Source: Drosophila miranda
Taxonomy: Eukaryota; Arthropoda; Insecta; Diptera; Drosophilidae
DNA: 64,000 bases
Assembly: GCF_003369915.1 (NCBI RefSeq)
Contig: NC_046676.1
Span: 22,178,001 to 22,242,000, forward strand
Direction: 5' to 3'
Every line of letters begins with the position of its first letter. The first letter of the stretch is position 1. Below, in pieces: positions 13,543 to 26,500 of this stretch. Both the position numbers and the translations under genes were made by a program. The notes beneath the pieces are model-generated. The model was not told the origin of the DNA. It made no database searches and was given only the letters and a program-made list of their open reading frames with translations.

Positions 13543-15884
13543 GTGAGTGCCACCAGTTGGACCTTTCGTCTGCTGCTTGCCCGAGTGTTTAAATCAAGGG
13601 TCTGAGTCCTGATGTCCTGTCGATGTAGACCAAAAGCCACAGGCTGAGTGATGGTTCTTAACCTTTTCTTGGTGAGAGTGTTAGTTAAAGCTGCAAAACA
13701 TACTTTATCGGAGTTTTTTCGGGGAAAGTGCTTTCTGGTTTTTTAGTAAATTCGTAAGAGCATATTTCATCGGAGGTTAAGCAATGGATGGAGTAATATG
13801 AAGCCTGCCGGCCCTGCCTTCTGCTTCTCCTTGTTTTTCTTCGAAGGCTTTCCCTGGCCAACACTAATTACCGAAAGCTGAGGCCTAAACTTCCCTTTTT
13901 ATCTTCGACAGGCAGCTAGAACAGATTGAGGAATAAAAGACGAGTAGCAGGAGGCAAGGATGGCCGTCTCTATAGAATGTATTACATAATAGAACGCTGA
14001 TAAATTAAACAGATTTATTATACGCCTTTTCGCCTGTCGCCTTCGGCGATTTCCCAACCACCTAACTCCTCCCATAATCCTGCGCGATTTGAGCTTAAGA
14101 AGCAGTGGCCACCACCTCCCAAGACGAAGTGGAATGGGGAATGGGGGACGTCTTCCTTGTTCAGCTCCAGAGCACATGCTGCGCGGTGGCCATATTGGCT
14201 GGTGGTTTTAGTGGTTCCGAATGGGTGGCGGGGCTCGAATTGCTTTCGGTGGGGGCGGCTGCCTGCAGCTAAGCTGATTGCGTTCTGTCAAAATACTCGC
14301 TCTGATGTGCGTTCTCGGGTGTGGATCGATTTGCTCACGGAGTCCCTTTGAAGCAGTATCCGTGTCATGCTTAGCTTGCGGTCGCATCCCTCTTTAAGCT
14401 TAATGAAAACGTATAATATTTCATTTAATTAAATCCTTTTTGATGTCGCTGCGAGCTGGTTTCTGTTTTTTTTTTCCATCGCCCAGATGCGAGAGGGAAA
14501 AGCTTCGCTTGCTTTAATTAAGTTGTGGATTCAATTAGTGGCGCGAGATGGCGATATCCTTGATGGGGGATATCCCTGCTTTTGATTAAAATTATGCAAA
14601 GCAGCATCAGAATCAGCTCTAATGAGGTGGGGAGCATCGAACGAAGGCAGAACTTCCCGGCGCTTAAAAGTAGGCAACACTTTCTGTTCAAGCGGAACTG
14701 TACTCAGCACAACTGTACACTTCCTGGAGAGCAAAGGCACACAATTTGTCACTCATAATTTGGCTTCAACTTTCCACAAAAAACCACTAAACAAATACAG
14801 AGCCAAAAACAAATGAAAGTTGTGTAAATAAAAAATAAAGCAAGAAAAACAATCAAAGACTTTTTAAATGTGAAAAAATGTTGGTCACGTAACCCCTCTT
14901 TGTTTACTCAACCCACTGCGCCAGCACCCGCCCCCGCCCCAGCCCCAGCCCACGAGCCGCAAGAACTTCTCTTTTCTGATTAAAAAGTTGAGCTCTCAAG
15001 AATATTTTTGCATTATAGGCAAAAATAAAAATGAAAAAACGAAGGAGCCTGCAAGGACTTGCACTCGCCTTTGGGGTAATTTATAAGGCAACCACACAAA
15101 CAGTCGACTCTCCTCAGTTTTCTCCCACCCGCACTCTCCCGCACTCTCCCGCACTCTGGGAACTCCCCTCTACTCGACGCCGCTGCGTGCTCAAAATTTT
15201 ACGCGCGTTGACTGCTAAAGTGGGCGCTGGGGAGGGGCCGGTCCTGTCGAGGCAGGACCTTCTCTTTTTTGGTCTTTGTCAGAGTCAGGGACAACGACGT
15301 CTGCGTCTTTTGCATGAGGCAGGACTCTGCGAGGCAGGGGGGGCCCCTCTGTCAACAGCCAGACTTGAATTACAAATTCAGCACAATGTCCTTTTGTCAT
15401 TTATGCATTTCGCTGTATAAATTAAGCACAATGAATAGAAACGGCCGCAGGAGTTTTCTTTTTATTCTCCCGCTGGATTATAATAGAGGTGAGACGGGAC
15501 AGGGAGCCTCGTGAGCACAACCTCGTGATTAATAAGCCCCGAGTGGAGGAGGACTCAAGCCAGAGATTAGAGAAGGTAACCACATAAAAGTGTCCTCTGC
15601 AGATCCTAGGCTACGTGTTGGACGAAAGAACCTCGGAAGATTCACAAGCCAAGTTGGAATAGACTCTCCTGTGAGTCATAAGATACATATAAAATCGTGA
15701 CTCGGTTCGTGAGAAATTGATTTGTAGACTCTAGGAGCGCTTCTTGTGAATGCAAATCACTTTTTTGCCACAGAACTTTGCCATTTACTTCTCGGTCCTT
15801 TTGTTAACAAGTTTCTTTAACTATTCCATCGGCAATTCAAAGCCCACTAACCGCAATTCCTTTCTTTCTTTGTGTCTTTAATAG
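13543..15884 (+). other. Intron or upstream region of the CUB gene
   Basis: No coding signal. It ends in a good polypyrimidine tract and TTTAATAG acceptor directly before the poly-Gly exon. It contains small direct repeats such as CCCGCACTCT units near 15,126-15,158, but nothing else I can support. Confidence 0.5.
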
Positions 15885-15896
15885 GTGGCAGTGGCA

Positions 15897-15929
<33 letters not shown>

Positions 15930-17475
15930 CTGGTGGCGGGTCGGACATATCCAAGGATCACTGCAACAAGACGGTGGACATCTTCGAGGACATCAGCTCG
16001 CCGGAGGTCAGCAATCAGAATGTGGGTCGACCGCTGACCTGCTGGTATCGCTTCCGCACCCTCAAGGGGGCGCCGCGCGACTTTGTGCTGCGTCTGCGGT
16101 TCAAGAAGTTCAAAGTGGGTCAACTGCTGAATGCGACCCACTGCGAGGGCGGATATTTACAGGTGGGTGTGGCCACCGTTCAGCCAACATTTGATTTATC
16201 ATGCCCCACTGGCAATCGTGGCAATCCGGACAATCCGGACAATCGTGGCAATCCGGACAATCCGGCAATCCGTCCTAATTTATGCCCTTGGCTAAACGAT
16301 GACATATGGGGGTTATGGTTATCCCCAACTGAATTGAGTTCTCTTGTGCTTCGTGTCGCTGCAGATTGTTGACGGCAATGCCAAGACGGATGTCTCCAAT
16401 CGCCGGGAGCCGGGCATGTTCTGCGGCGAGGCCGAGCAGCCCCAGACATTCATCAGCGAGACGAGCTATGTGAAAGTGCTTTTCCACACGGACAACTTTA
16501 CGGATCAGGTGAGCCCCAGCGTCTCTCTTTGAGGGAAGCTCTTCCTGGGAGAATTCCAATTACCACAAAAGAAACAGAGAAGTCTCGTCCTGGAGATGTC
16601 CCTCTGGCCCCGTTGCCAAGTCCTGCCACTTGCACTAATAAACAAAAGTCTCTGCAGCTCCTCCTTTCTGAAGCACAATATATATGTATAGGTGTATATA
16701 AATGTCTGCATATTTATATTTATCACATAATTTAGGGAAAATATTACAAGTCCTGGCTGCCTTTCTTCACTCTTTACTCTTTGCACTTCAACCTCTACAC
16801 CTCGTTCTCATCTGTGCTTCCCTTCGACTCTCATCTGTCCTGCCACTCCACTCTCATCGGTCTTTCCTGTGGAATCTCATCTCTTCGCCCTCTCTCCACT
16901 CGGAATTTCCATTCTTTTAATACACTTTCAGAGGGTATTTAACCAGATTTCATATTAAATTTGAAGATATTCCCAGTTGGAACTGGCAAAATCGGGAAGA
17001 GCACACAATTTTCAACAAAAGTCATCGAAAATCGTACCTGTACGATAGCTGCCACAGGATCTATTGCTCGGTGAGGGTATCCACGGTCCGCCTTCCGCAG
17101 CTGGCATATCCTTACTTGTTTTCCTGCCTGTTGGCTCTCCTTTGGCTGTTGCTACGTCGTGACCCATGTTGCTCTATCTGCTCGGTTGCATCTATGCAAC
17201 TCACTTTCGCACTTAGAGAAAGGGAGAAAGAATGAGAGTCACACAGAGAGAGAGAGAGAGTAACACACGCACACTTTTATATATATTTTTGTATATTTTT
17301 CTTTATATTTTTTTCTCTTTTGGTGGATGCATTATTCAGTAGCAGAATGTCTATGGCGTGGGTGGATCCCTGGATCCCTTGGCTGTTGTCTGGCCCCCGT
17401 CTGTCTGCTCGTCCTGTCTCCTGCATCCTTTTTGGCTGGATGGTTGGCTGGCGCCGTCATTCTCCTTGCAGTCAC

Positions 17476-17507
<32 letters not shown>

Positions 17508-20500
17508 TAAGCATACATATATCTCAGTATCTATGTGAATTCTCAGTTCAAAACTTGAATTCCATTTAGCTTTGCTCCCCTATTCCTGCTCCCTGCTTTT
17601 CGCTGCTGTTTTCCCTCGGATTTTCCTCACCATTTTTTTTTTTTTTGCTTTTTTGTCAACTGCTTTGCTGCTGTGTTTTTGATGCGGTATTTGCATTTAT
17701 AAAATGAAAGATAAGTTCTTTATGTCACATAAAGAATTTCAATATTTAAAATGGAGATTTTTTTGTGGCTATAAATCACATCTGAAAAATGAATGGCAAC
17801 AGACGGAGGCAAGAAAGTGGTATGGGATTACGGGATGGGAATGGGGATTACCTATAAAAATCGTAATGTTATTCTAGTAATTGAGAATCCTTAGGGTATA
17901 GGAGATATGAATACCCTATACTCTTTCTTTCGTATTTCTAAAGCCTGACCTAATAATCGTGTCAAATACATTCCTCTAATATTTGCTTCCTGCCGAATAC
18001 AAAATCTTGTACACACACAAAGCACCTTCTGTCAATTTTCCCACTTTCTATAGCACTTTTTCAATGGGATTTTCCCACATCTCAGCCGCATGAAAAACCA
18101 ATTTTCCCATCCATAATGATTCAACCTTCAAAATCACATCCGTCTATATCCATAACTCCATTCAAGCTTTACTTCTTTCATTCCTTCCCATCCAAAGCTC
18201 TTCCTTCCTTATCCTGTCCCCTGGCCCCTGGCCCCTGCCACCAGCCCCACGCCGTGCTCTTTCTGCGTAGTCAATGCAGTCGATTGGCTTTATGCCCGAG
18301 CTTACAACAAGTTGCAGGGATGCGCAAACACAAACAAACCGACTAAAGCCATGAATGACTGCTCCAGTGCCGTGCACAGTAGAGACTCCTGTGGCAGGAC
18401 ACCCTCCAGAGTGTGTCTTATGCACACCTTAATGGAGTCATAAATATTTATGAAAACTCTCCAAGCTCGCCTGGAACTTCCAGCGAAAAGTTGTGCGGAT
18501 GGTGCGCTTTGTTTTTGCCACGCAGATTTGCGCCCAGCCCGGACCCGCACCAAGATCCAACCCGACCGGAATCCCTACCGGTGCCCCCCCCTTCCACCAC
18601 ACAGACGGGAACTTTTTTGCCACTTAGTTGGCGCGAGTGCGTCTCTCGCCAGACGCTGGCTCCAGCGGGGATGCCTTTTCATTTGGTAATAAATAAAAAT
18701 AAGCGACAGCTCTGGCAATGTAATAACACGATTTAATGAGACACAGGACGGGACAGAACAGGACAGAACAGGACTAAGGGATGCCAGAAAAATTAAAAAG
18801 CAGAAAGAAAAGTCAGACTTCGCGAAGCAATAAATACCCTTTTGGGGTCGATTAAGCAGATACCTTTCAAAGGATATTTTCTGAGAGGTTATCAAAGCTT
18901 TAGGTTAACACTCCACAAAAGTCACGAATATATGTTTACAGTTTTAATAAAAGTTCTGCCTTAGCCTCCCTTAAAGGGTATCTCCCGCTGCGTTACAAAA
19001 ACAATTTCGTTTACGCATTTATATTTGCATAAATTCAATGAGAAATAAATCAAAAATAATTTCATAAAATTGCAAAAGCGACAACAGCGACAGCGAAGAC
19101 CAAGAGTCATGGCGGCAACAAATCCATTTGAAATTTTAATTTATTCGAACACAAATTTGTCAGGATATTAACGGGAGGCCGGGAGTGACCAGACAGATAT
19201 CCAACCTGCCACTGCTGCATCAGCATCATCATCATCGTCATACCATCGCATAAGGGATCAGGGGTCCAGGCTGCGGGCTCCATCGATGGAATACTCGTAT
19301 TCAATGCATTTAAATTCCTCTCATAACGAGAGCAGACTACAGGGATGGGAAACGGAATGATGGGGACGGATTGAACGGAATTGTGATGGGGATGGGGATG
19401 GGGATTGGGGATGGGGATGGGTAGCATATCCACGTGTGTAGCATCTGGATGAAACGAAACGGGCCTGCGTCTGCCATTGTTCACGTCGTTAAGTGGCGCT
19501 AACGTCATTGACGCCGGTAACGCATTTAATATTGACATGTGCATTACGCTCCTCCGTGTTTCTGCCGCAGCATCACGCTCCTCCGTCCCGCCATGAGAGA
19601 CCCGCTGGAAAAATACCCCATCGGGCTTATGTGGCTGTGGCAGGGCCCGTGTGCAGGGGCATCATGATGAAGCTGACTCTTGTGGGGAGGATGTGGAAAT
19701 CTCTTTTGTGGCTGTCTATTCGATAATTTTGACTTCGATCGGATAATTGAAATGAATGTTTTCAGGGATGGCCCGAGGCGTGTACCGGTTGTGGCCTCCC
19801 CTGCCCTTGGTTATTGGCAATTATACGATTAGAGGCAATTTACCAGAATCAATCGAATCAACGGGTACATTATAGAATGTGCAAAACAGGGTTCAGAATT
19901 CTGCAATATACAATGCGATAGCTATCGGTAAAAGTATGGAGATCTGCAAAAAAAAACCTTCGTATATTGTTTAGACCAATAACAACTTTTGTTATTTTCT
20001 CCATGACCTATGTACGATCTTTTCATCTGTATATTTTTGCGCTATCTTTGCTTTTTCCCTTTGACGTGGTCTGCCCCGCTGTACCATTACTGACTTCATT
20101 TCGTGGGCCATTTGCAACTGGGTTTCCCGGGGCAAGCGAGGGCGTGCAGGGCCTGCGTCACTGCAGCAGCACGTCATTAGTGCTGATGAGGCCGCCAGGC
20201 GTTGGGTGGGGAACAACAGGGAAACAGGCAAACAGGCAAACAGGATGGCACGAAGGCAAGGAGGCCAGCGGAAGTGGGGTGTCAGAGGGAGAAAAACTCA
20301 ATGACTTCTTCGTTGTGTGTGTATGGCAGGGCGAATGACATTGCACATTTCCATGTGGCATACAGACGAGGCAAGGGGGCAGGCCGTGACGCGCTGACGG
20401 CGGTTGCAGGTGGAGGCTACTGCAGGTGGCGACTGTTACCGCGCTAGAGGTTGCATGCCCTTTGGTTTCTCCAGCGAAACACGCAATTGTCGCCACGAAG

Positions 20501-23500
20501 CAAGCAATACAGGAGGGGAATGGTCTGCCCGAGGCAAGCAATGGGAAAATTGACAAAATTCATCAACAACAATGGTGAACGTATGGGAGGGCATGGTGAG
20601 GCATGGCTACTAATGGCTTGCAGCTTAGCAGATGAGAGACACGAGCCAGGCTGCACCATGCCCCGTCCCCCGTGCGTATACGTGATTTGCTTCGATTGTC
20701 CACACACTTTGAATCCTTTCTCTCTGCTTTTCCAGACCTACTTCACATTCGATTCACGCGCGGAGCAGCAAACCGAAGTCTATTTGCGATATGGCCAGCA
20801 TCCGGAGCTATATCCAAACCGTCGCGGCGAAGTGGTTCAAGGGTGAGTAAATGGCCAACAGAAAGGAACTCCTGAGGAGGGGCTTTTGCCCCTGAGGGTA
20901 TTTTTGCAGGCCAATTCAGGCGTTAATTCAATTTGATTTGGGGGGGCAAAAATTCTACAGAATGGATGAAAGTCGGAAAGACAAACAATGTCCTTGCCTT
21001 GTCGATATTTTATCGTATCATAATCATATGCAAAAGAAACAAGGAGTGGATTCAGTGGCAACAGAAGGTCGTATTAAAATGAATTACAGGGTCGTGGGGG
21101 GGGCATATCCTTGATGCTCCTTCGGCTCCTTCTGCACTGCGACAAACATGTAATGCGCGAGAGGAAGAGGCGCACAGTGCCTCTCGAAAGATGGCTGAAA
21201 AAGTCGGCAATTGAAGCCATGGCCCAAAGCTGCTGCCACGAAACGCTGACAAAAATAAAACTTTGCAGACATTAAATTTTATTTGATTCTCTTTTTTTTT
21301 TGATTCGTTTTTTCCGTTTTTCGTTCTGGCAGTCTAACTTTTATCTTAATAAAATAAGTTGCAAGTTTTGAGCAGAGCTTTTGGCTCTATGAAGCCCGAC
21401 AGAAGGTGCAGAGGGAATATGCAAGATTTATTCCGACGATATTTGTGCATATGTAAGCAGGGGGAGGGCGGAGGGCGGTACGCGGTTGAGATGCGAGGAT
21501 GAGTGCCGAAAGTTTCGGAGTAGGCAGAATCGTTTTCCAAATGAATTGCGAACAACTGACGAAGAGATGGGAAAAATCAGGGAAATCTAAAGGCAGAATT
21601 AACGAAATTTTCCATGAGTTATAAAGAGCTTTCTTGAAGCCGAAAACACTTGAAGACTGAACCATTCGAAATGCAATTCAACTAAGGAGGAAGTCATTAA
21701 AGGAAGTTCCTAAGTTGTTTTTTAAGTACATCTTGGGAAATAAAGTTCCATGCTAGAAGAATGGCTTTCTTTTAATGGAAATATTTCAGATACCACAGAA
21801 ATGATACACCTCCCCCCAAGAAACCTCGATCAACACCAACCCATTTCGTAATATTTATCCTCTTTAAATGCCATCAAGAGTAAGCTCTTTAAGATCCTAT
21901 CAATAGAGGCCCCTGAGCCTGTGGGGCTGGGGAAACTCTACAATTCCCAGTCCCTTTGTCCCCTTGTCCCTTTTCGCCCACATGGCCAATATGATTTTTA
22001 TGCTAATTTTGCGGTCACGCGCGCACATCGACACCAGGGCCAAGCCCCAAACCCGAAGCCAATCGTGGAGCTAAAACCAAAGCAAATTGCCAAAGACAAA
22101 GAGTAATAGCCACAATGAGAGAGAGAAGGAAGAAGGGCTTTTGGGGGAGAAGAAAATGAATAAAAATGGTAATCATATTTGCGCTGGCATCGTCTTGAAT
22201 GATTTTCCGTTTGTTTTACTTAAACAAATTGAAAATTATACGCACCAAAGAGAGACATTTTTCTTTTTGCAATTTAACAACAATTTTACAAGCGTCAATT
22301 TTTTGAGTGGAGAAGTGAGAAGGCAGAACAGAAATTTCCAAATCAGTGAGCACAATTTTCTGGTTTCGTTGTCTCGGTAGGCGGAATGGGTACACTTGAG
22401 GGAAGGGCTCCGGCTGTAGAGCCGGAAAATTCCTTGAATAATTGTAGGTGCCTACTGGGCGAACATTTTCGCCAGGGGGGGCGCCAGGGGATGCCATCAA
22501 TTTGAAAGCAATTAAATTATACATTCCTCCTAATTCTATTGTATTTTCTGTGCTTTGCAGATCCTATTGTGAACGCGAATATCGGGACTGTCGCCTGCAG
22601 ACTTGCTATGTCCAATCACCGGCCTATCCTGGCCTGTATCCTCGCGCTCTGAACTGTCGCTATAAGCTGCACACCCGCCAGCCCTACATCAAGTTGTATC
22701 TGCAAAACGAACAGTTCGCTGTGGATGGTCAAAGGTAAGTTTATTGACAAATAATGGGACACATCTACCATTGATTTTTCGTCCTATTCTCTTTGATTCT
22801 CATAATTTCTGCAATTCATTCTTTCAAACGATGCAAAATATATATGGCAGAACATTAGCCCTTTTTCAGGCTTTAAAAAACGTTTGTTTTATGCAAATGT
22901 ATTTCCATTTTTCTCTATCTATCTTTTTTCATCCGTTTTTTGGTGGGACCAGAATTAGTGTTAAATTTAACGCCCTGTAATTTGTCATTTTGGCACGCCG
23001 ATTGCACAATCCCCAATCCACAATCCACGATTCTCGGGCATTTCCCAAACATCTAGATGTTGCTGGCATTGCTGTAATGCATTTGGCATCCTGACAATGA
23101 CAATTTGACAGAGCGCTCGTCGCAAAAATTGGCACCAATTTGCTGGAAAACGTTGGCGACATGTCCTCGGCTTGCATTTTCCGTGTCTGTATCTCCGAGT
23201 GTCTCTATCTGTGTGTGTGTGTGTCAGCATCTGCGTTTGGGTCTGGTTTTCGTTCTGGGAAATTGGCCAAAGGATTACGTTTTGAGTGAGGTTTCCATCA
23301 CTTTTACAGGGGGGAAAGGGGAAAGGGGAAAGGAGAAAGCTTTTGAGTCGGCAGCAGTCATGGCTGCCTTGTATTATTAATGCCAAAATGATGAAAGCGT
23401 CTGCGAGAAAGACGAGTCCTCCACAACAATTGCTTAGGTCTCTCGCTTAAAGCTTATAGATTGGCTGAAAGGAGCGCGCAATCTGTGACATTCTGAGGAT

Positions 23501-26500
23501 TTCAGCAACAACAAAGGAATATGAATAGAATTTGAGTGAATTCGGAGTGAATGCTTAAGTACAGAGCTCCCCCCAAAATGATTGAATAATTACGGATCTA
23601 TCTATAAAATGGGTTCAATCGTACTTTTGTAAGGAACATCCAAGGTGGCTTAGGGAAGCCATGGGAATGGGTTTTGAAAGGTGGATTTGCGAGAGTGAAA
23701 ATGTATGTGTAAATCAACTTTAATCCTTGGTCCTTTAGTCCATCCATGGCAAACATTTTAAAGTCGTTAAGGGAGCAATACATTTTTTTACTGTGAACTC
23801 AACCAATCATTCAACATTCAACATGAATAGTGTTCATCAAGAGGCTAATACAGATCTGAAAATTCACATTTTAGCACCTCTATGCCCCCGTAAAATCCCT
23901 GGATCTCCCTTTATGCAGCCCGCTTCGGATGCACACACATTTTTTCACAGATTTTTGTAAAAAACTAAACCCTTCAGCACTCAGTCACCAGTCAAAAGGT
24001 CAAAAGAGGCTTCGTCCTTCATCCCAATAGTGTTATTTTTTCCATCGTTATTTGTTTTTGTATAGGTTTTTTATATTCATTCCAAAATGTCTCTTTGATA
24101 TTTAACTTTTATTAAGCTTAAATATCTTATATTTCAAATCATAATATAGAAATGTTTCTTTGGTGGAAGCCAATCCCGTTGTGGCCCTTTAATATGGTGG
24201 GGCACTTGCAGCAAAGTTGCTTAAATCCAAACTTAAATATTTAATGGAGCGGCCAAGGGGGCATAAATCTCCCACTGGACTGCCTCTCCTTCTGTTGCCG
24301 CACATACAATTTACATTTACTTAACGGAAATGACCCTTCGCAAAATATTTGCCTCATCATGGGTCAAAGGTTCTGCTTCCGTTCCCCGCCAAAGTGTAGG
24401 GGGCGGCGGGGGACCTAATGATGTGGGGGGAGGGTAAATCCTTCGGCTTTTAACACTTTGCGGACTCCCGACAGAAGTATCCGGAGTATCTTAAAGCCTG
24501 TTTGATGTGCAAATGCCGGGAGTCAGCGTATTTCCCTGTCGACTGTCCTTGTCAATTCCTCCTGTGGCAGGCAGGCACCCATCCCATCCAGATGCTGCCA
24601 CATGCCATGCCACGTGCACATCAAGCAACAGCAAGTCGGAATTAGATAAGCAACATTCAATTTATTTTTATAGATTCAATTTGAATATTTACCTTTTGAA
24701 AAGTCCAATGCAAGGACCAGGACTCCCCACTCCCCCCTCCTTCATTCCGTCACGACCGAGGGACGAGACACGGACTCACGTCAAAGTTGCCAACTTTGAG
24801 TTGGGTCTCTGCCAAAGTAGTGGGTGGTTGGGGGCAGGAAGCGTAGGGCCAAAATCCCCTTTAAGTGTGTATTAATTTGCAAGTCTAAGTTGCCTTTGGG
24901 GTCCTACAGCCCACACTCTTGCACGCAGGAAAGGATTAGACAAACATCCCCTTTTCGAAGGAGCTAATCGGGAGCTGGAGCTGGAGCTGGGGCTGCAGAT
25001 GCTTCTCCTGATTGAAAGTTACTAAAATTAGGTTTTGCTTTGGCACTGAAGCTGGCAGAAATGTTGGTTCCACGAGGGATTACTTCATTTCAGGGCAAAT
25101 ATATAGCAAGTTTTATCACTCACATCATTCTGTGGTCTAACCATGCTCAAAAAAGTGTCTATCCTTTGGTTAAGTCGTTGGCAACGTTGTGGTACCACAC
25201 AGATGCGAAACATTAGTCTTTTCTATTAACCTTTGCCTAAAGAACCCGCTAGAACCAGTTCAACCTTTGCTTAAATCTCCCATAGATCCAGTCCGTCTGA
25301 CATCCCCAACCACAGTCATTCCCCAATCGCTGGATGCCGAGTCAGCAAGAACTTTTCCCCTGATGCTGGAGCTCTTTTATAAATCACTCCATTTTATTGC
25401 ACGGCCCCTTTGGCGGCTGTCAAAAAACACAACCCACAACAACATTCCTAATTCCTCTGCCCCATGCAGATGCGAGTATACGAAATATATATATATAGCA
25501 TTTCTGCTGTGGCAGCAGAATCGGGCAGAACTTGGACATGGCGGATGGATGCCAAACAAATGCAAAAGTCATCGAGTAAAAAAGTTTTTTAATATGCCAA
25601 AATTATTACCAGTCAGTGCTTTATTTTTTTTCCTTGCCATTGCTTTCCTTTTTTCTTTTTTATAGTCGTATTTTTGTTGATATGTGTTTGGGCCAAAAAA
25701 GTTTTTCCCCCAAAACCCAAGGAATTATTTCCCATACTCTCGCTTTGTAATCAACTTTCTGGCCGACATCGCATTTATTATCAATAAGTTGGATTAGCTC
25801 TTCGAAATGCCCGAAATGCGGAGGAAAACTTGCTGACAAAGTGATTAAATTGACTGAAACGAACGACTAGCTAATAGAAATCTATCTATACATAGATATA
25901 GATACAAAAGTTGGCCAAAAGTTTCCTGCACAACTTTCCTGCGATGGTCACACAGAAAGAAAAGACCCCAAAAGAAAGAGCAACGGCTCAATGAAACTGT
26001 CAATTAAATTGGAATTTTTGTTCAACTTTCGAAATCAGATGCAACTGCCTTTTTGATTTCGATTCACAGGCTCTGCCGGCCTGCTCTCTCTATGAATCGG
26101 TCTGCGTTTGATGAAAGTTCAGTGGATAATTGCCAAAGTTAGCTTTCAATTAGAAAGTTGCCACACTCGTACAATCACTGACACGGACCCACACAAAAGC
26201 CAGGTGAGAGGCATTTCATTTGCCTTTTGAACTGGCCAGCAATCAGTCAGATCCTCCACTGCCATGGGGCGAGATGAATTGTGAATCGACGGAGGCATAC
26301 ACAAAAAACGAATGGCAACCCACGGCCCGGCCTGTCATCGTCGACATGGATGGACTGAGCTGAAGGCATCTCATCTCCCTGCATTGGCTGGACGGAGGCA
26401 TAAAGGTCACTTCGTCTAGGGCGCAGAGCTCTCCATCAGTCAGGGTTATGCCGAGGCCAGACAGCCAGCAAAAAATTAAAAGCATCCCCGGGACCGACGC

